64,000 nucleotides of DNA from Pseudoalteromonas sp. DL-6 (GCF_004328665.1 NZ_CP019770.1:2108001-2172000), one strand, 5' to 3'; shown: positions 35,073 to 46,279, counted from the stretch's first letter. A program made the numbers and translations. Notes: generated by a model not told the origin, from the sequence alone.

Positions 35073-35414
35073 CTACTTTTTTAATATAAAGTATTTGTAA
35101 ATTAGCAACATGGCGCAAAAGCCAAAAAAGAAACCACTGAGTAAATTAAGTAATGCGGCAATTGTCGCAAGCGGTGTAAAAAGCACTAATAGTAAGGGCA
35201 TACTCACCCCTAGAATGAAAAATACGCCCCCCTTACCTAACCAATAGGCAAGTAAAATAGCGGCACATACCATACCACCCAATACAGCGTAGCCGAGGGT
35301 AACAATATTAAGGGTTAAAAATACATTTGCTAATGCTGCAATTAAAAAGGTAATTAGCATGCCAATAGGCGCTTTATTAACAAGTGACAGCCCAACATGA
35401 GGTTGTTGACTCAT
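35073..35414 (-). CDS. Small integral membrane protein, unknown
   Basis: A 113-aa hydrophobic protein with about four predicted membrane segments (MLITFLIAALANVFLTL, LGYAVLGGMVCAAILLAYWL, GVFFILGVSMPLLLVLF, ALLNLLSGFFFGFCAMLLIY), with a short N-terminus and basic ends. I recognise no family. Its ATG overlaps the tilS stop codon (ATGA), so it is co-translated with tilS, though no functional link is known. Confidence 0.65.
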   Translation of the reverse strand: MSQQPHVGLSLVNKAPIGMLITFLIAALANVFLTLNIVTLGYAVLGGMVCAAILLAYWLGKGGVFFILGVSMPLLLVLFTPLATIAALLNLLSGFFFGFCAMLLIYKYFILKK

Positions 35415-36721
35415 GATTTATACTCCCAAATAACTCCATTCTCATCTTTATGGTTATCACTAACAAAATAACCCACCACTTGAACTAGCTCATCATTGTA
35501 AAAAATTAATGGAATATGAGCACGCAGCCAAGGGGCTACTTTTGCATCTTTAAACCAATGTTTAAGGCTATTACTGCCTGGTTTTTTGAGTGGTTTAATA
35601 CGCGCACTATTACAGTTAAAACGAACACTGACTTGTTCATCAGGTTTAGGGGCGCGTATACCTATTCCCTGCAGGCATTGTAGTATTTGTCCGTCATTCA
35701 GCACTAGTTCGCGACTTGTTACGCGTTCAATATTTACGGCTAAAGGCGTCGGCTGCACAAAATAAAGTAAACCTTGATGACGACGTATTTGCCCATCGCT
35801 TAGCTCAATTTTTATTTGTGCATCAGCTTGTGCATGAATGGCTTGGCTCATTATTTGTGTTAATTGCTTTTGTGAGGGCATAGTGTGGCTAAATAATGCC
35901 AGCCACGCACGTAATACATTAGCAATCCGGCCAGCGCTATAATCAGACAGCTTATGTAATTCAAGCGCTTGATGTTGATTAATACACTGAGCGAGATCTT
36001 GCTGAGTATACTCATCCAGTAGTGCTTGCTGCTGCTGTAAAAGCTCAATACTTCGTGCTGTACACTGTTCAAACCCAGTAAAACGTTCTGCCAACTTTGG
36101 CACTATCTGTTGACGCAAAAAATTACGCTCAAAGCGTTCATCCGAGTTTGATTCATCGGTAATATGACTAATATTAAATTGTTGGGCAAATGCTTCTATT
36201 TCACTGCGCTTTATTGCCAGTAATGGCCTAAAACACTCACGACCACTCTCAAGCACTCTGATTGGCTGCATAGCACCCAGCCCTTTTAAGCCTGAACCAC
36301 GTTTTAATCGCAGTAAAAAAGTCTCTATTTGATCGTTTAGATGCTGACCTAGCAAAATGACACTACCACTGGGGCTGTATTCATCAAGCGCTTGATAACG
36401 CACTTTGCGGGCTTGTGCTTCAATACTGGTTCGCGATTGTTGCTTTACCGTGACTTGCGCCGCTTTAAAGTTAATTGCTAGCTGCTGACAACGTGCATGA
36501 CAAAATTGCTGCCAATGAAATGCGTTTTCACTTAAACCATGATTTACATAAATTGCGCTTAAATTTAATTGCGGGTACTGCTGTTTTAACCCATGCATTA
36601 TGTGTAACAACACCACCGAATCTACGCCACCAGATAAGGCCACAGTAAATGTGAATTGCCCGTTTTCTATATACTGATTAAGGGCTTGTTGTACCTGCAA
36701 ATAAATTTGTGATGTGTGCAT
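35411..36721 (-). CDS. tilS: tRNA(Ile)-lysidine synthetase
   Basis: TilS attaches lysine to C34 of the tRNA-Ile CAU anticodon, changing it to read AUA. The 436-aa protein has the N-type PP-loop ATP site ALSGGVDSVVLLH, the LGQHLNDQIETFLLRLKRGSG motif, RNFLRQQIVPKL, and a C-terminal TilS domain (KPLKKPGSNSLKHWFKD). Length is as in E. coli. ATG at 36721 is chosen; the frame extends four codons to a TTG at 36733. It sits after accA, as in E. coli, and overlaps the small membrane-protein gene downstream. Confidence 0.94.
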   Translation of the reverse strand: MHTSQIYLQVQQALNQYIENGQFTFTVALSGGVDSVVLLHIMHGLKQQYPQLNLSAIYVNHGLSENAFHWQQFCHARCQQLAINFKAAQVTVKQQSRTSIEAQARKVRYQALDEYSPSGSVILLGQHLNDQIETFLLRLKRGSGLKGLGAMQPIRVLESGRECFRPLLAIKRSEIEAFAQQFNISHITDESNSDERFERNFLRQQIVPKLAERFTGFEQCTARSIELLQQQQALLDEYTQQDLAQCINQHQALELHKLSDYSAGRIANVLRAWLALFSHTMPSQKQLTQIMSQAIHAQADAQIKIELSDGQIRRHQGLLYFVQPTPLAVNIERVTSRELVLNDGQILQCLQGIGIRAPKPDEQVSVRFNCNSARIKPLKKPGSNSLKHWFKDAKVAPWLRAHIPLIFYNDELVQVVGYFVSDNHKDENGVIWEYKS

Positions 36722-36790
36722 TAATATAACCAATGAGTAAATTACTAATAGCCCTGATAATAAAGGCTCTACGTTAAGGCATTTTAAAAC

Positions 36791-36816
36791 AAAAAAAGCC
36801 GCATAGGCGGCTTTTT
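36791..36816. terminator. Bidirectional rho-independent terminator after accA
   Basis: AAAAAAAGCCGC, loop ATA, GGCGGCTTTTTC: a strong GC stem with A and T tracts on both sides, working on the minus strand after accA. It lies between accA and tilS, so tilS needs its own promoter. Confidence 0.85.
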
Positions 36817-36824
36817 CTCTATTT

Positions 36825-37019
36825 AACCTGAACTTTGGTTAAGAGATTTACTAACATATTGAATCATAGTAATAATTAGATTTATTCTCTCTAGCCAGAG
36901 ATTTACAGTGAAAACAAGGCGAATTTTCGCGTCAATAGCTGGCCTATTGCAAGTAAATTCAACGCAGTTAGCGCTGAAAATAGCTGCTTGAGATAGATTT
37001 ATTATCCAGAGTTCAGGTT
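36825..37019. mobile_element. MITE-like 195-bp element with terminal inverted repeats
   Basis: Ends AACCTGAACTTTGG (36825-36838) and CCAGAGTTCAGGTT (37006-37019) pair at 13 of 14 positions. They are flanked by a possible 4-bp target duplication ATTT (36821-36824 and 37020-37023). The interior is non-coding and has no transposase. The element lies right after the accA stop, between accA and its terminator. Confidence 0.6.
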
Positions 37020-37041
37020 ATTTAGCTATGTTTAACTATGT

Positions 37042-37998
37042 TTAGCAATAACCAAACGACATTAAACGCTTGTAACGTTGGTCCAGCATCTCTTCAAGCG
37101 ATAACGCTTGTAAGTCTGCTAAATCGCGCTTAAGGCGAACTTTTAAATTACGTGCCATGGCATCGTAATTACGGTGTGCACCGCCTAACGGCTCATCAAC
37201 TAGGTTATTAATTAAATCTAGCTCTTTAACACGCTCGGCTGTTACACCCATTGCTTCTGCTGCAAGTGGCGCTTTATCAGCACTTTTCCATAAAATAGAG
37301 GCACAGCCTTCTGGTGAAATAACCGAGTAAGTGCTGTATTGCAGCATGTTTACTCTGTCGCCGACACCAATCGCTAATGCACCACCTGAACCACCTTCAC
37401 CAATAACAGTACAAATTGTTGGTACTTTAAGTGCAGCCATTACTTTTAGGTTACGTGCAATTGCTTCAGACTGACCACGCTCTTCAGCGCCAACACCTGG
37501 GTATGCACCTGGGGTGTCGATAAAGGTCATGATTGGCATTTTAAAACGCTCAGCCATTTCCATTAAGCGCAATGCTTTACGGTAACCTTCTGGTTTTGGC
37601 ATGCCAAAATTACGCTTAATTTTTTCAGCAGTACCACGGCCTTTTTGCTGACCGATCACCATAACTGGCTCACCATCTAAACGGGCCACGCCGCCTAAAA
37701 TTGCAGGGTCATTAGCAAACGTACGATCACCCGCAAACTCGTCAAATTCCGTGAAAATACGCTCGATGTAATCTCGAGTATAAGGACGCAACGGATGACG
37801 TGCTAGCTGTGATACTTGCCAAGCGCCAAGTTCAGAGAAGATTTTCTCCTTCATTTGTGCGCTCTTTTCTTTAAGTTTGCTGACTTCCTCTTCTAATCCA
37901 AGGTCTAATTCGCCAGCGCGGCTTACATTTTGTAATTCTTCAATTTTTGCTTCTAATTCTGCAATTGGAAGCTCAAAATCAAGATAATTGAGGCTCAT
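37042..37998 (-). CDS. accA: Acetyl-CoA carboxylase carboxyltransferase subunit alpha
   Basis: AccA with AccD transfers carboxyl from biotin to acetyl-CoA to make malonyl-CoA, the first step of fatty acid synthesis. The 318-aa protein matches E. coli in length (319). It has [19 protein letters not shown], then [53 protein letters not shown] and [15 protein letters not shown], all conserved carboxyltransferase segments. It follows dnaE by 16 bp as in other gammaproteobacteria. Start ATG. Confidence 0.97.
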   Translation of the reverse strand: MSLNYLDFELPIAELEAKIEELQNVSRAGELDLGLEEEVSKLKEKSAQMKEKIFSELGAWQVSQLARHPLRPYTRDYIERIFTEFDEFAGDRTFANDPAILGGVARLDGEPVMVIGQQKGRGTAEKIKRNFGMPKPEGYRKALRLMEMAERFKMPIMTFIDTPGAYPGVGAEERGQSEAIARNLKVMAALKVPTICTVIGEGGSGGALAIGVGDRVNMLQYSTYSVISPEGCASILWKSADKAPLAAEAMGVTAERVKELDLINNLVDEPLGGAHRNYDAMARNLKVRLKRDLADLQALSLEEMLDQRYKRLMSFGYC

Positions 37999-38014
37999 GC
38001 TCTAAACTACCTAA

Positions 38015-41000
38015 TTAGTTAAATTCTAGTTCTACATTTTGCGCTGCCATCAGCGATAACTTATGAATTAAGTCGTCACTTGGCGTAACACACCATTCGA
38101 TCCCTAGGGTTAATTGCACCAACGCATCGGGGCGTTGATAATATACCTTGATCGGACACGTTCCCATTTTGTATGGTTCGAGTACTTTTTGTAATTTATC
38201 GAAGAAACCAGCCTCGATCTGCACCATATTCAGCGTCATCTTAATCGCTTTTATACGCTTTTCACGCGCCTGAGCAATGGTGTTTATTTCTCTGGCGGTC
38301 ATTGTAATACCACCAGAGAAGTTATCAAAGCTGACCTGTCCGGATATCACCAAAATATTATTGATTTGCAACATATCTTGGTACATTTCAAACTGTTCTG
38401 GAAACAAGCGTACATCAATTCGGGCGCTTTTGTCATCTAAAGTTATCAAGCCCCAGCGATTTCCCTTTTTATTAATTAAGGTTCTCGCTGCAATCACCAA
38501 ACCCGCACCCGTTGAGACCACATCGCGATTAGTCGGTTGTAAATCAATGAGTCGACCTGAGGTGTAATGCCCAAGCTCTCGGCGATACTGGTTTATAGGA
38601 TGACCTGTTAAATAAAGGCCTAAGGTATCTTTTTCGCCATCAAGCCACTGATTATCTGTAAGCGGTGTGGCTTTAATAAATGCTTGTTCTACTTCGTCAG
38701 GCTCTGTGGCCAGCAACCCAAACAAATCACTTTGCCCTAATAGCTCAGCTTTGTTGTGCTGATCGGCTGCGCGCATTGCATCTTTTAAACTTGCCAGCAG
38801 CGTTGCTCGCCCTGGTTGGTTTTTTTCTGGTCCTAGCTGATCTAATGCACCTGCATAAATTAATTTTTCGGTGACACGTTTATTCAAGCGCTTTAAATCA
38901 ACACGCGCACAAAAATCAAATAAATCCTTAAATGGGCCGCCTTTCGCTCGCGCCTCTAATATGGCATCAACCGGCGCTTCACCCACGCCTTTAATTGCTC
39001 CTATACCGTAAACAACTTCACCTTGAAGATTAACAGTAAACTTGTATTCACCCGCGTTTACATCGGGCGGTAACAAAGTGAGTTTCATGTTTTCACACTC
39101 ATCCACCAGCGTTACTATTTTGTCGGTGTTATCCATATCGGCCGACATTACCGCAGCCATAAACTCGGCCGGATAATGGGTTTTCATCCACAGCGTTTGA
39201 TACGATACCAATGCATAAGCTGCTGAGTGAGATTTGTTAAAACCATAACCCGCAAACTTTTCAACTAAGTCGAATATTTTTATCGCAAGCTCGCCATCAA
39301 TGCCATTATTACGCGCACCCTCTTCAAAGGTTGAGCGCTGTTTTGCCATTTCTTCGGGCTTTTTCTTACCCATGGCACGACGTAACATATCGGCGCCGCC
39401 CAGTGTATAACCGGCCAGCACCTGCGCTATTTGCATAACTTGTTCTTGATACAAAATAATGCCGTAAGTCGGCTCAAGAATAGGCTTTAAACTTTCGTGT
39501 TGATACTGCGCATCGGGATATGAGATTTCTTCTCTGCCGAGCTTTCGGTCGATGAAGTTATCTACCATGCCTGATTGCAGTGGACCCGGACGGAATAAAG
39601 CAACTAGGGCTATCATATCTTCGAAGCAATCGGGCTTTAATCGGCGAACTAGGTCTTTCATGCCGCGTGATTCTAGCTGGAATACGGCGGTGGTTTCAGC
39701 GCGCAGCAGTAGTTCTATACTTTTTTTATCATCCAGTGGAATAGTGTTGATATCAACCGGCTGTTTGCCTTCACGCTTTAAGCGTTCATTGGTCATATCC
39801 ACTGCCCACTGCAAGATGGTCAGCGTACGTAAGCCTAAAAAGTCAAACTTAACCAAACCGGCGGTTTCTACATCGTTTTTATCAAACTGAGTAACCGGAA
39901 ACTTGCCTTCATCATCACAATAAAGCGCAGCAAAGTCGGTAATCGTGGTCGGCGATATTACAACGCCCCCAGCGTGTTTACCGGCATTACGGGTACAACC
40001 CTCAAGAATACGACACATGTCGATTAAGTCTTTAACTTCTTCATCGCCGTCGTAGGCTTCTTGCAAACGGGGTTCAACTTCAAACGCTTTAGCCAAGGTC
40101 ATTCCCGGATCGCCCGGAATAAGCTTAGAAATACGATCAACAAATCCATACGGATGACCAAGTACACGGCCTACATCGCGTATAACCGCTTTAGCCGCCA
40201 TAGTACCAAAGGTAATAATTTGCGATACCGCATCACGGCCATATAAAGCCGATACATGATCAATTACTTCATCACGTCTATCCATACAAAAATCGACGTC
40301 AAAGTCGGGCATAGAAACACGTTCTGGATTCAAGAAGCGCTCGAATAGTAAATCGAACTCTAGTGGATCAAGGTCGGTAATCTTAAGCGCATAAGCTACT
40401 AAAGAGCCCGCACCTGAACCACGCCCTGGACCTACAGGAATATTGTTATCTTTACTCCATTGAATAAATTCCATTACGATCAAGAAGTAACCTGGGAATC
40501 CCATTTGGTTAATTACATCGAGCTCAATTTTTAAACGCTCATCGTATTCGCCTCGTTTTTCTTGGCGTTCTTGTTCATCAGGGAATAAAAACTGCAGTCG
40601 TTCTTCAAGGCCATCTTGTGAGACTTTAACCAAAAACTCATCAATTTTTAGTGAGCCTGTGGGGTAATCTGGTAGGAAATACTCACCTAATTGCACGGTT
40701 ACATTACAGCGTTTTGCAATTTCTACGGTGTTTTGTAACGCCTCTGGAATATCACTAAATAGCTCTGCCATTTGTTCTGGCGTTTTTAGGTATTGCTCTT
40801 GTGAAAAACGTTTAGGACGGCGTTTATCATCCAATGTGTAACCATCGAATATAGCCACCCGAATTTCATGGGCTTCAAAGTTTTCTGGCTTTAAAAAGAC
40901 CACTTCATTGGTAGCCACCACCGGTAATTGTTCATTAGTTGCAAGCTCCACCGCCATGTGCAAATAATTTTCTTCTTGAGCCCGGTTGGTGCGCATAAGC

Positions 41001-41506
41001 TCAATATAATAATGATCGCTAAAGTGCTGTTTATAAAAGCTAACCACCGACTCAACAATAGCGGGGTTGCCTTTTATTAATGCTTTTCCTAAATCGCCAT
41101 CTTTAGCACCCGAGAGTATGATAAGCCCCTCTTTTAAATCAACTAACCATTCACGGTCAATCACTGGGCGATGAAACACATGACCACGTTGGTAAGCTTT
41201 AGAAATCAATAAAGTAATATTTTTATAGCCAGTGTTATCTTTAGCTAATAACGTTATTCGGCTTGGCTCATCAGGAAACTCAGGACTACGTACCCAAAAA
41301 TCAGCACCAACAAGTGGCTTGATACCTGCATTATGCGCTGCGCCATAAAAACGCACTAAACCACAAAAGTTCATTTGATCGGTAATTGCCAGCGCTGGCA
41401 TTTCAAGCTCTTGTGCTTTAGCGACTATTGGTTTGGTTTTTGCCAAACCATCAACCATCGAAAAGTCTGAGTGCACTCGTAAGTGAACAAATTCAGGAGC
41501 TGCCAT
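38015..41506 (-). CDS. dnaE: DNA polymerase III alpha subunit
   Basis: Catalytic subunit of the replicative polymerase. The 1163-aa protein has the N-terminal PHP domain ([21 protein letters not shown]), palm motifs [12 protein letters not shown] and [16 protein letters not shown], the finger and thumb region [16 protein letters not shown], the helix-hairpin-helix segment (INNFL-type, AGALDQLG), and a C-terminal OB fold ([17 protein letters not shown]). Length and order match E. coli DnaE (1160). It is separated by two bases from rnhB. The PHP metal ligands look partly substituted, as in other proteobacteria. Confidence 0.98.
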   Translation of the reverse strand: MAAPEFVHLRVHSDFSMVDGLAKTKPIVAKAQELEMPALAITDQMNFCGLVRFYGAAHNAGIKPLVGADFWVRSPEFPDEPSRITLLAKDNTGYKNITLLISKAYQRGHVFHRPVIDREWLVDLKEGLIILSGAKDGDLGKALIKGNPAIVESVVSFYKQHFSDHYYIELMRTNRAQEENYLHMAVELATNEQLPVVATNEVVFLKPENFEAHEIRVAIFDGYTLDDKRRPKRFSQEQYLKTPEQMAELFSDIPEALQNTVEIAKRCNVTVQLGEYFLPDYPTGSLKIDEFLVKVSQDGLEERLQFLFPDEQERQEKRGEYDERLKIELDVINQMGFPGYFLIVMEFIQWSKDNNIPVGPGRGSGAGSLVAYALKITDLDPLEFDLLFERFLNPERVSMPDFDVDFCMDRRDEVIDHVSALYGRDAVSQIITFGTMAAKAVIRDVGRVLGHPYGFVDRISKLIPGDPGMTLAKAFEVEPRLQEAYDGDEEVKDLIDMCRILEGCTRNAGKHAGGVVISPTTITDFAALYCDDEGKFPVTQFDKNDVETAGLVKFDFLGLRTLTILQWAVDMTNERLKREGKQPVDINTIPLDDKKSIELLLRAETTAVFQLESRGMKDLVRRLKPDCFEDMIALVALFRPGPLQSGMVDNFIDRKLGREEISYPDAQYQHESLKPILEPTYGIILYQEQVMQIAQVLAGYTLGGADMLRRAMGKKKPEEMAKQRSTFEEGARNNGIDGELAIKIFDLVEKFAGYGFNKSHSAAYALVSYQTLWMKTHYPAEFMAAVMSADMDNTDKIVTLVDECENMKLTLLPPDVNAGEYKFTVNLQGEVVYGIGAIKGVGEAPVDAILEARAKGGPFKDLFDFCARVDLKRLNKRVTEKLIYAGALDQLGPEKNQPGRATLLASLKDAMRAADQHNKAELLGQSDLFGLLATEPDEVEQAFIKATPLTDNQWLDGEKDTLGLYLTGHPINQYRRELGHYTSGRLIDLQPTNRDVVSTGAGLVIAARTLINKKGNRWGLITLDDKSARIDVRLFPEQFEMYQDMLQINNILVISGQVSFDNFSGGITMTAREINTIAQAREKRIKAIKMTLNMVQIEAGFFDKLQKVLEPYKMGTCPIKVYYQRPDALVQLTLGIEWCVTPSDDLIHKLSLMAAQNVELEFN

Positions 41507-41508
41507 GA

Positions 41509-42108
41509 TTACCCCTTACCCGAAAGCGCAAGTACACGCTGCACCGGTTTAAAGCTCTTACGATGCTCATCTATAGCGCCGTATTGCTCAAGCGCTGCAA
41601 AGTGTGCTTTGGTCGGATACCCCTTATGCCCTGCAAACCCATATTGTGGGTAGCGCGCATCAAGTTCAATCATTTCATCATCGCGAGCCACTTTTGCTAA
41701 AATAGACGCGGCTGATATTTCAGCTACCAAGCTATCGCCTTTCACCACCGCTTGGGCGGGCATAGCTAATTTAGGCAGGCGGTTTCCATCTACAAACACA
41801 AATTCAGGCACTGTGCTAAGTGCTTCAACCGCGCGGCTCATAGCAAGCATAGTGGCTTGTAATATATTTAGCTCATCTATTTCACTGGGGCTACAACGGC
41901 CAATGGCGTAACACAGTGCTTTTTCTTTTATTTCGATAGCTAATAATTGGCGTTTTTTATCCGTTAATTTTTTAGAGTCGGCCAAGCCTGCGATTGGCTT
42001 AGCAGGGTTTAAAATAACAGCGGCAGTAACCACATCACCCACCAGCGGCCCACGACCCACTTCATCCACACCGGCAATTAGGGTTACATTAGGTCGTTCA
42101 ATTTGCAT
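41509..42108 (-). CDS. rnhB: Ribonuclease HII
   Basis: RNase HII removes RNA from RNA:DNA hybrids and single ribonucleotides from DNA. The 199-aa protein shows the family site [17 protein letters not shown] (Asp and Glu metal ligands), [20 protein letters not shown] and [12 protein letters not shown]; the last Asp completes the four acidic ligands. It overlaps the lpxB end by 11 bases and precedes dnaE, as in E. coli. Confidence 0.96.
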   Translation of the reverse strand: MQIERPNVTLIAGVDEVGRGPLVGDVVTAAVILNPAKPIAGLADSKKLTDKKRQLLAIEIKEKALCYAIGRCSPSEIDELNILQATMLAMSRAVEALSTVPEFVFVDGNRLPKLAMPAQAVVKGDSLVAEISAASILAKVARDDEMIELDARYPQYGFAGHKGYPTKAHFAALEQYGAIDEHRKSFKPVQRVLALSGKG

Positions 42109-43255
42109 TTATTAACTCCGCAACTGCATTTGCAGCTTGTTTGCTTGCATCTAATCTAATTTTTTCATGTATGGCTAAAAAGCGGGCTTTTAATTCTTTA
42201 TTGTCACTATTTAGCATAGGGGTAAGTGCTGTTGTTAAATTAGCGACATTACATTCGCTTTGCAAAAACTCTGGCACTAATTCTTCGTCTGCTAATAAAT
42301 TAGGTAACGAAAAATATTTAATGTTAAAGGTAAATAAGGTTTTAAAAATCCAATAACTCATGGGTTTAATTTTATAACCAACCACCATTGGTTTTTTATA
42401 TAACATGCCCTCAAGCGTTGCCGTACCTGATGCCAGTAATATGGCATCGGCGGCTTGCATGGCTAAATTTGATTGCCCATCCAGTAAGTTAACATTAAGT
42501 GAGGGCGCTGTGGCATTTAAAATAGCAATAAACTGCGCTTTACGTTTTTCGTTCACCAGTGGCACAACGACTTTAAGCGCTGGGTTCTGTGCTTGCAACT
42601 GAGCCGCTGTTTTTATGTAGGTTTCACTTAACAAGCCCACTTCTGAGCCCCGGCTCCCGGGTAATAACGCTAACACCTTGTCATCAGCACTTAAGCCTAA
42701 TTGGCTGCGGGCTTGGCTATCGTCGTGCTCAAGTGCAATATCGTCGGCTAATGTGTGGCCTACAAAGGTACACGGTACTTGGTGTTTGTCGTAAAATTCT
42801 TTTTCAAAAGGCAATAAAGCCAATACTAAGTTAGTGGCTGCACTTATAGTGTGAATGCGTTTTTCACGCCACGCCCACACTGAAGGGCTAACGTATTGCA
42901 CTGTTTTGATGCCTGCGTCTTTTAATGGTTTTTCTACACGTAAATTAAAATCGGGCGCATCAATGCCTATAAACACATCAGGAGGATTATCAATAAAATG
43001 CTGTACTAACTGTTTGCGAATTTTTAGCAAGCGCGGTAAACGGCCTAGGACTTCAACCAAGCCCATAACCGACAACTCATCCATATCAAACAGCGTTTTA
43101 CAGCCTTGAGCTTGCATTTTAGGGCCTGCAATACCTTCAAAGATTGCATCAGGAAAATGCGCTTTAAGCGCTTTAATAAGCCCTTCACCTAAAATATCGC
43201 CCGACAGTTCACCTGCCACAATACCAATTCGTAGTTGTTTTTTATCTTTTTTCAT
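42098..43255 (-). CDS. lpxB: Lipid-A-disaccharide synthase
   Basis: LpxB joins UDP-diacylglucosamine and lipid X to make the lipid A disaccharide, at the inner membrane. The 385-aa protein has [56 protein letters not shown] and the sugar-nucleotide region [22 protein letters not shown] of the GT-B fold. It is followed by rnhB with an 11-base overlap. Unlike E. coli, lpxA is not directly upstream: the cyd cluster and rlpA lie between. Confidence 0.97.
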   Translation of the reverse strand: MKKDKKQLRIGIVAGELSGDILGEGLIKALKAHFPDAIFEGIAGPKMQAQGCKTLFDMDELSVMGLVEVLGRLPRLLKIRKQLVQHFIDNPPDVFIGIDAPDFNLRVEKPLKDAGIKTVQYVSPSVWAWREKRIHTISAATNLVLALLPFEKEFYDKHQVPCTFVGHTLADDIALEHDDSQARSQLGLSADDKVLALLPGSRGSEVGLLSETYIKTAAQLQAQNPALKVVVPLVNEKRKAQFIAILNATAPSLNVNLLDGQSNLAMQAADAILLASGTATLEGMLYKKPMVVGYKIKPMSYWIFKTLFTFNIKYFSLPNLLADEELVPEFLQSECNVANLTTALTPMLNSDNKELKARFLAIHEKIRLDASKQAANAVAELINAN

Positions 43256-43429
43256 TTGCTATTTTTTCACAAGTAAACCCGGCGTTCATACCGATTAGTT
43301 TACCGTGTTTTAAGGCTAGGTTAAACGCTTAAAACACACCACTTTTTTATCGCTTACTCTTAATTGATGATTGCGTATTTTATAAGCTGATGTAATGTCA
43401 TAGTATATTAAAGTTTTCTAATATACATA

Positions 43430-43458
43430 TTGACAAAAATTGTACAAACACTAATAAT
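43430..43458 (+). promoter_or_regulatory. Putative promoter of the cydAB-X-DC cluster
   Basis: TTGACA (43430-43435) and AATAAT (43453-43458) with a 17-bp spacer; a consensus -35. The start point would fall at the left edge of the inverted repeat at 43464. No convincing FNR or ArcA site was found by eye. Confidence 0.5.
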
Positions 43459-43463
43459 GACGC

Positions 43464-43489
43464 AAACTTTCAGAAATTACTGAAAGTTT
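43464..43489. promoter_or_regulatory. Perfect inverted repeat in the cydA 5' region
   Basis: AAACTTTCAG, six bases, CTGAAAGTTT: 10-bp perfect arms between the putative promoter and the cydA ribosome site. It could be an operator for a dyad-binding regulator or an mRNA hairpin. It lacks a following T-run, so it is not a terminator. Confidence 0.5.
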
Positions 43490-43547
43490 ATTAAATTATT
43501 GACAATTGCTTTGTGCTGTCACTGCATCACAACCAAAGGAGCCAAAA

Positions 43548-45131
43548 ATGATAGATGAAACCTTTGTGGATCTATCGCGATTACAGTTTGCTGTCACCGC
43601 TCTATTTCATTTTTTATTTGTGCCGTTAACAATCGGTATGACCTGGATTTTAGTTATTATGGAATCGGTTTATGTTATGACCGGTCGCGAGATTTATCGT
43701 GATATGACTAAGTTTTGGGGCAAGTTATTTGGTATTAACTTTGCTATTGGTGTGGCTACCGGCCTCACTATGGAATTTGAGTTTGGTACTAACTGGTCGT
43801 ATTACTCTCATTATGTGGGTGATGTATTTGGTGCACCACTGGCTATTGAAGGCTTAATGGCCTTCTTTTTAGAGTCAACCTTTGTGGGTATGTTCTTTTT
43901 AGGCTGGGATAGGCTCTCTAAACGCCAGCATTTAGGGGTAACATTTTTAATGGCGCTGGGCACTAATATGTCTGCGCTGTGGATTTTAGTTGCTAATGCG
44001 TGGATGCAAAACCCAGTCGGGGCAGAGTTTAACTATCAAACCATGCGTATGGAAATGACCAGTTTTGCAGAGCTGGTATTTAACCCAGTAGCACAAGTTA
44101 AGTTTATTCATACCGTGTCTGCAGGTTATGTTGCCGCCTCTATGTTTGTACTTGGAATTAGCAGCTGGTACATATTAAAAGGACGTGATTTGGCATTTGC
44201 TAAACGTTCGTTCTCGGTGGCATCGGGCTTTGGTTTAGCCTCTATTTTATGTGTTATTTTACTCGGTGATGAATCTGGCTACGAAGTCGGTGAAGTTCAA
44301 AAAGTAAAACTCGCCACCATTGAAGCGGAATGGCATACCGAAGAAGCGCCTGCCGCCTTTACCATGCTCGGTATTCCTGACTCCGAAGAGCAAGTAACTC
44401 ATGCTGCGGTAAAAATTCCTTACGCATTAGGTATTATTGCAACACGCTCACTCGATGAGCAAGTAATTGGTATTTCAGATCTTGAGAAAAAACACGAAAA
44501 GCGTATTCGCAATGGCATGATTGCTTATGAATACCTAGAAAAACTTCGTGCAGGTGACGATACCCCTGCAAATATCGAAAAGTTTGATAACGTGAAAGAT
44601 GATTTAGGCTATGGCCTATTACTGAAACGTTACACTCCTAACGTGGTAGATGCCAGCGAGGCACAAATACAACAAGCCGTTAAAGACTCCTTCCCTAAAG
44701 TGGGCCCTATGTTTTGGTCATTTAGGATTATGGTTGGCTGTGGCGTAATTATGCTTGGCGTGTTTATTCTCTCTTTTTATTACAACGCCCATCGTATTAT
44801 TGAACAAAAACGTTGGTTGTTATGGGCGGCGGTATTGAGCATTCCTCTGCCTTGGATTGCTATTGAATTTGGTTGGATTGTGGCTGAATATGGCCGTCAA
44901 CCATGGGCTATTTCTGAAGTATTACCGACCTTTTTAGCAACGTCATCGCTGACGGTTAATGATATTTTAATTAGCTTAACTGGTTTTATTATTTTCTATA
45001 CTGGACTGGCGATTGTTGAAGCATGGTTAATGATTAAATTTATTAAGCAAGGCCCAAGCTCCCTTCATACCGGTAAGTACCATTTTGAATTACCTGATCA
45101 CAGCACGGCTGCTAAAGGAGAACTATCATGA
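43548..45131 (+). CDS. cydA: Cytochrome bd ubiquinol oxidase subunit I
   Basis: CydA holds the three haems and the quinol site of the high-affinity oxidase. The 527-aa protein has nine membrane helices, early FVDLSRLQFAVTALFHFLFVP (His near the N-terminus is a haem d/b595 ligand), LTMEFEFGTNWSYYSHYVGDVFGAP, an extended Q-loop (about 250-370, long L type as in E. coli), and PWAISEVLPT. ATG at 43548 with AAAGGAG upstream is the true start; the frame extends to 43506. It overlaps cydB by 4 bases. Confidence 0.97.
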   Translation: MIDETFVDLSRLQFAVTALFHFLFVPLTIGMTWILVIMESVYVMTGREIYRDMTKFWGKLFGINFAIGVATGLTMEFEFGTNWSYYSHYVGDVFGAPLAIEGLMAFFLESTFVGMFFLGWDRLSKRQHLGVTFLMALGTNMSALWILVANAWMQNPVGAEFNYQTMRMEMTSFAELVFNPVAQVKFIHTVSAGYVAASMFVLGISSWYILKGRDLAFAKRSFSVASGFGLASILCVILLGDESGYEVGEVQKVKLATIEAEWHTEEAPAAFTMLGIPDSEEQVTHAAVKIPYALGIIATRSLDEQVIGISDLEKKHEKRIRNGMIAYEYLEKLRAGDDTPANIEKFDNVKDDLGYGLLLKRYTPNVVDASEAQIQQAVKDSFPKVGPMFWSFRIMVGCGVIMLGVFILSFYYNAHRIIEQKRWLLWAAVLSIPLPWIAIEFGWIVAEYGRQPWAISEVLPTFLATSSLTVNDILISLTGFIIFYTGLAIVEAWLMIKFIKQGPSSLHTGKYHFELPDHSTAAKGELS

Positions 45132-46267
45132 TTTTTGATTATGAAACATTAAAAATGCTCTGGTGGTTAATTATTGGTGTGCTGTTAATTGGTTTTGCCA
45201 TTACCGATGGTATGGATATGGGCGTTGCTATGTTGCTACGCTTAGTCGGAAAAACAGATTCTGAACGCCGTACCGTTATTAACACTATTGGCGCCCATTG
45301 GGATGGTAACCAAGTATGGTTTATAACCGCAGGTGGCGCTTTATTTGCAGCATGGCCTATGGTGTATGCGGCAGCATTTTCTGGTTTTTACTTTGCCATG
45401 ATGCTGGTGTTATTTGCATTATTTTTTAGACCTCTAGGCTTTGATTATCGCTCTAAAGTTGACTCTAAACGCTGGCGTAATAACTGGGACTGGGGCTTAT
45501 TTGCCGGCAGTGCCATACCTGCCCTAGTATTTGGTGTAGCGTTTGGTAACTTATTTTTAGGCGTGCCGTTTCATATCGATAATTTATTAAGAGTCAGTTA
45601 CCAAGGTTCGTTTTTTGCCTTGCTTAATCCGTTTGCGCTTATTGCCGGCTTGGTAAGTATTACCATGTTAGTGGCACATGCGGGCATGTGGTTACAACTG
45701 CGCACAGCTGATCAAGTTGCTGAGCGCTCAGGGCAATACGGTCGCTACTCATTACTTGCCTTTATAGTGTTATTTGCGGCAGCTGGTGTGTGGGTTGCCA
45801 ATCTAACGGGTTATCAAATTGCCTCTATGGGTGACACCCAAGGTCATGCAGATCCACTGGCTAAAGTAGTTACCACTGCTCAAGGCGCATGGCTTAATAA
45901 CTACAGTGAGCGTCCATGGACAATGACCTTCCCTATTTTGGCATTTGCAATGGCGCTGTGCGCTCTACTGTTTTCTAAGTTAAATAAGCCCGCTTTGGGA
46001 TTATTAGCAACCAGTGTGATGTTAATTGGGGTGATTATGACTGCGGGCGTTTCGTTATTTCCGTTTATTATGCCTTCAAGCAATAACCCTGATATTAGCT
46101 TAACAATTTGGGATGCGGTATCGAGCCACAGAACACTCAATGTTATGTTTATTGCTGTGGTTATATTTGTGCCACTTATTCTAGCCTACACCACCTGGTG
46201 TTATGTGAAAATGTGGCGCAGAGTGACCGTTGATGAAATTGAAAATAACCCTCACGGCAGTTATTAA
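45128..46267 (+). CDS. cydB: Cytochrome bd ubiquinol oxidase subunit II
   Basis: CydB pairs with CydA in the bd oxidase. The 379-aa protein matches E. coli in length and shows the family pattern FAITDGMDMGVAMLL, NTIGAHWDGNQVWFITAGGALFAAWP, FFRPLGFDYRSK and SLFPFIMPSSNNPDISLTIWDA. About nine membrane helices. ATG overlaps the cydA stop by four bases (ATGA). It is followed by cydX after 12 bp. Confidence 0.98.
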   Translation: MIFDYETLKMLWWLIIGVLLIGFAITDGMDMGVAMLLRLVGKTDSERRTVINTIGAHWDGNQVWFITAGGALFAAWPMVYAAAFSGFYFAMMLVLFALFFRPLGFDYRSKVDSKRWRNNWDWGLFAGSAIPALVFGVAFGNLFLGVPFHIDNLLRVSYQGSFFALLNPFALIAGLVSITMLVAHAGMWLQLRTADQVAERSGQYGRYSLLAFIVLFAAAGVWVANLTGYQIASMGDTQGHADPLAKVVTTAQGAWLNNYSERPWTMTFPILAFAMALCALLFSKLNKPALGLLATSVMLIGVIMTAGVSLFPFIMPSSNNPDISLTIWDAVSSHRTLNVMFIAVVIFVPLILAYTTWCYVKMWRRVTVDEIENNPHGSY

Positions 46268-46279
46268 GGAGACTAAATT

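Noticed and set aside
43256..43547. FNR or ArcA sites before cydA
   Set aside because: Only half-sites (TTGAT) were seen; no TTGAT-N4-ATCAA dyad. The region's only clear dyad is of another kind.
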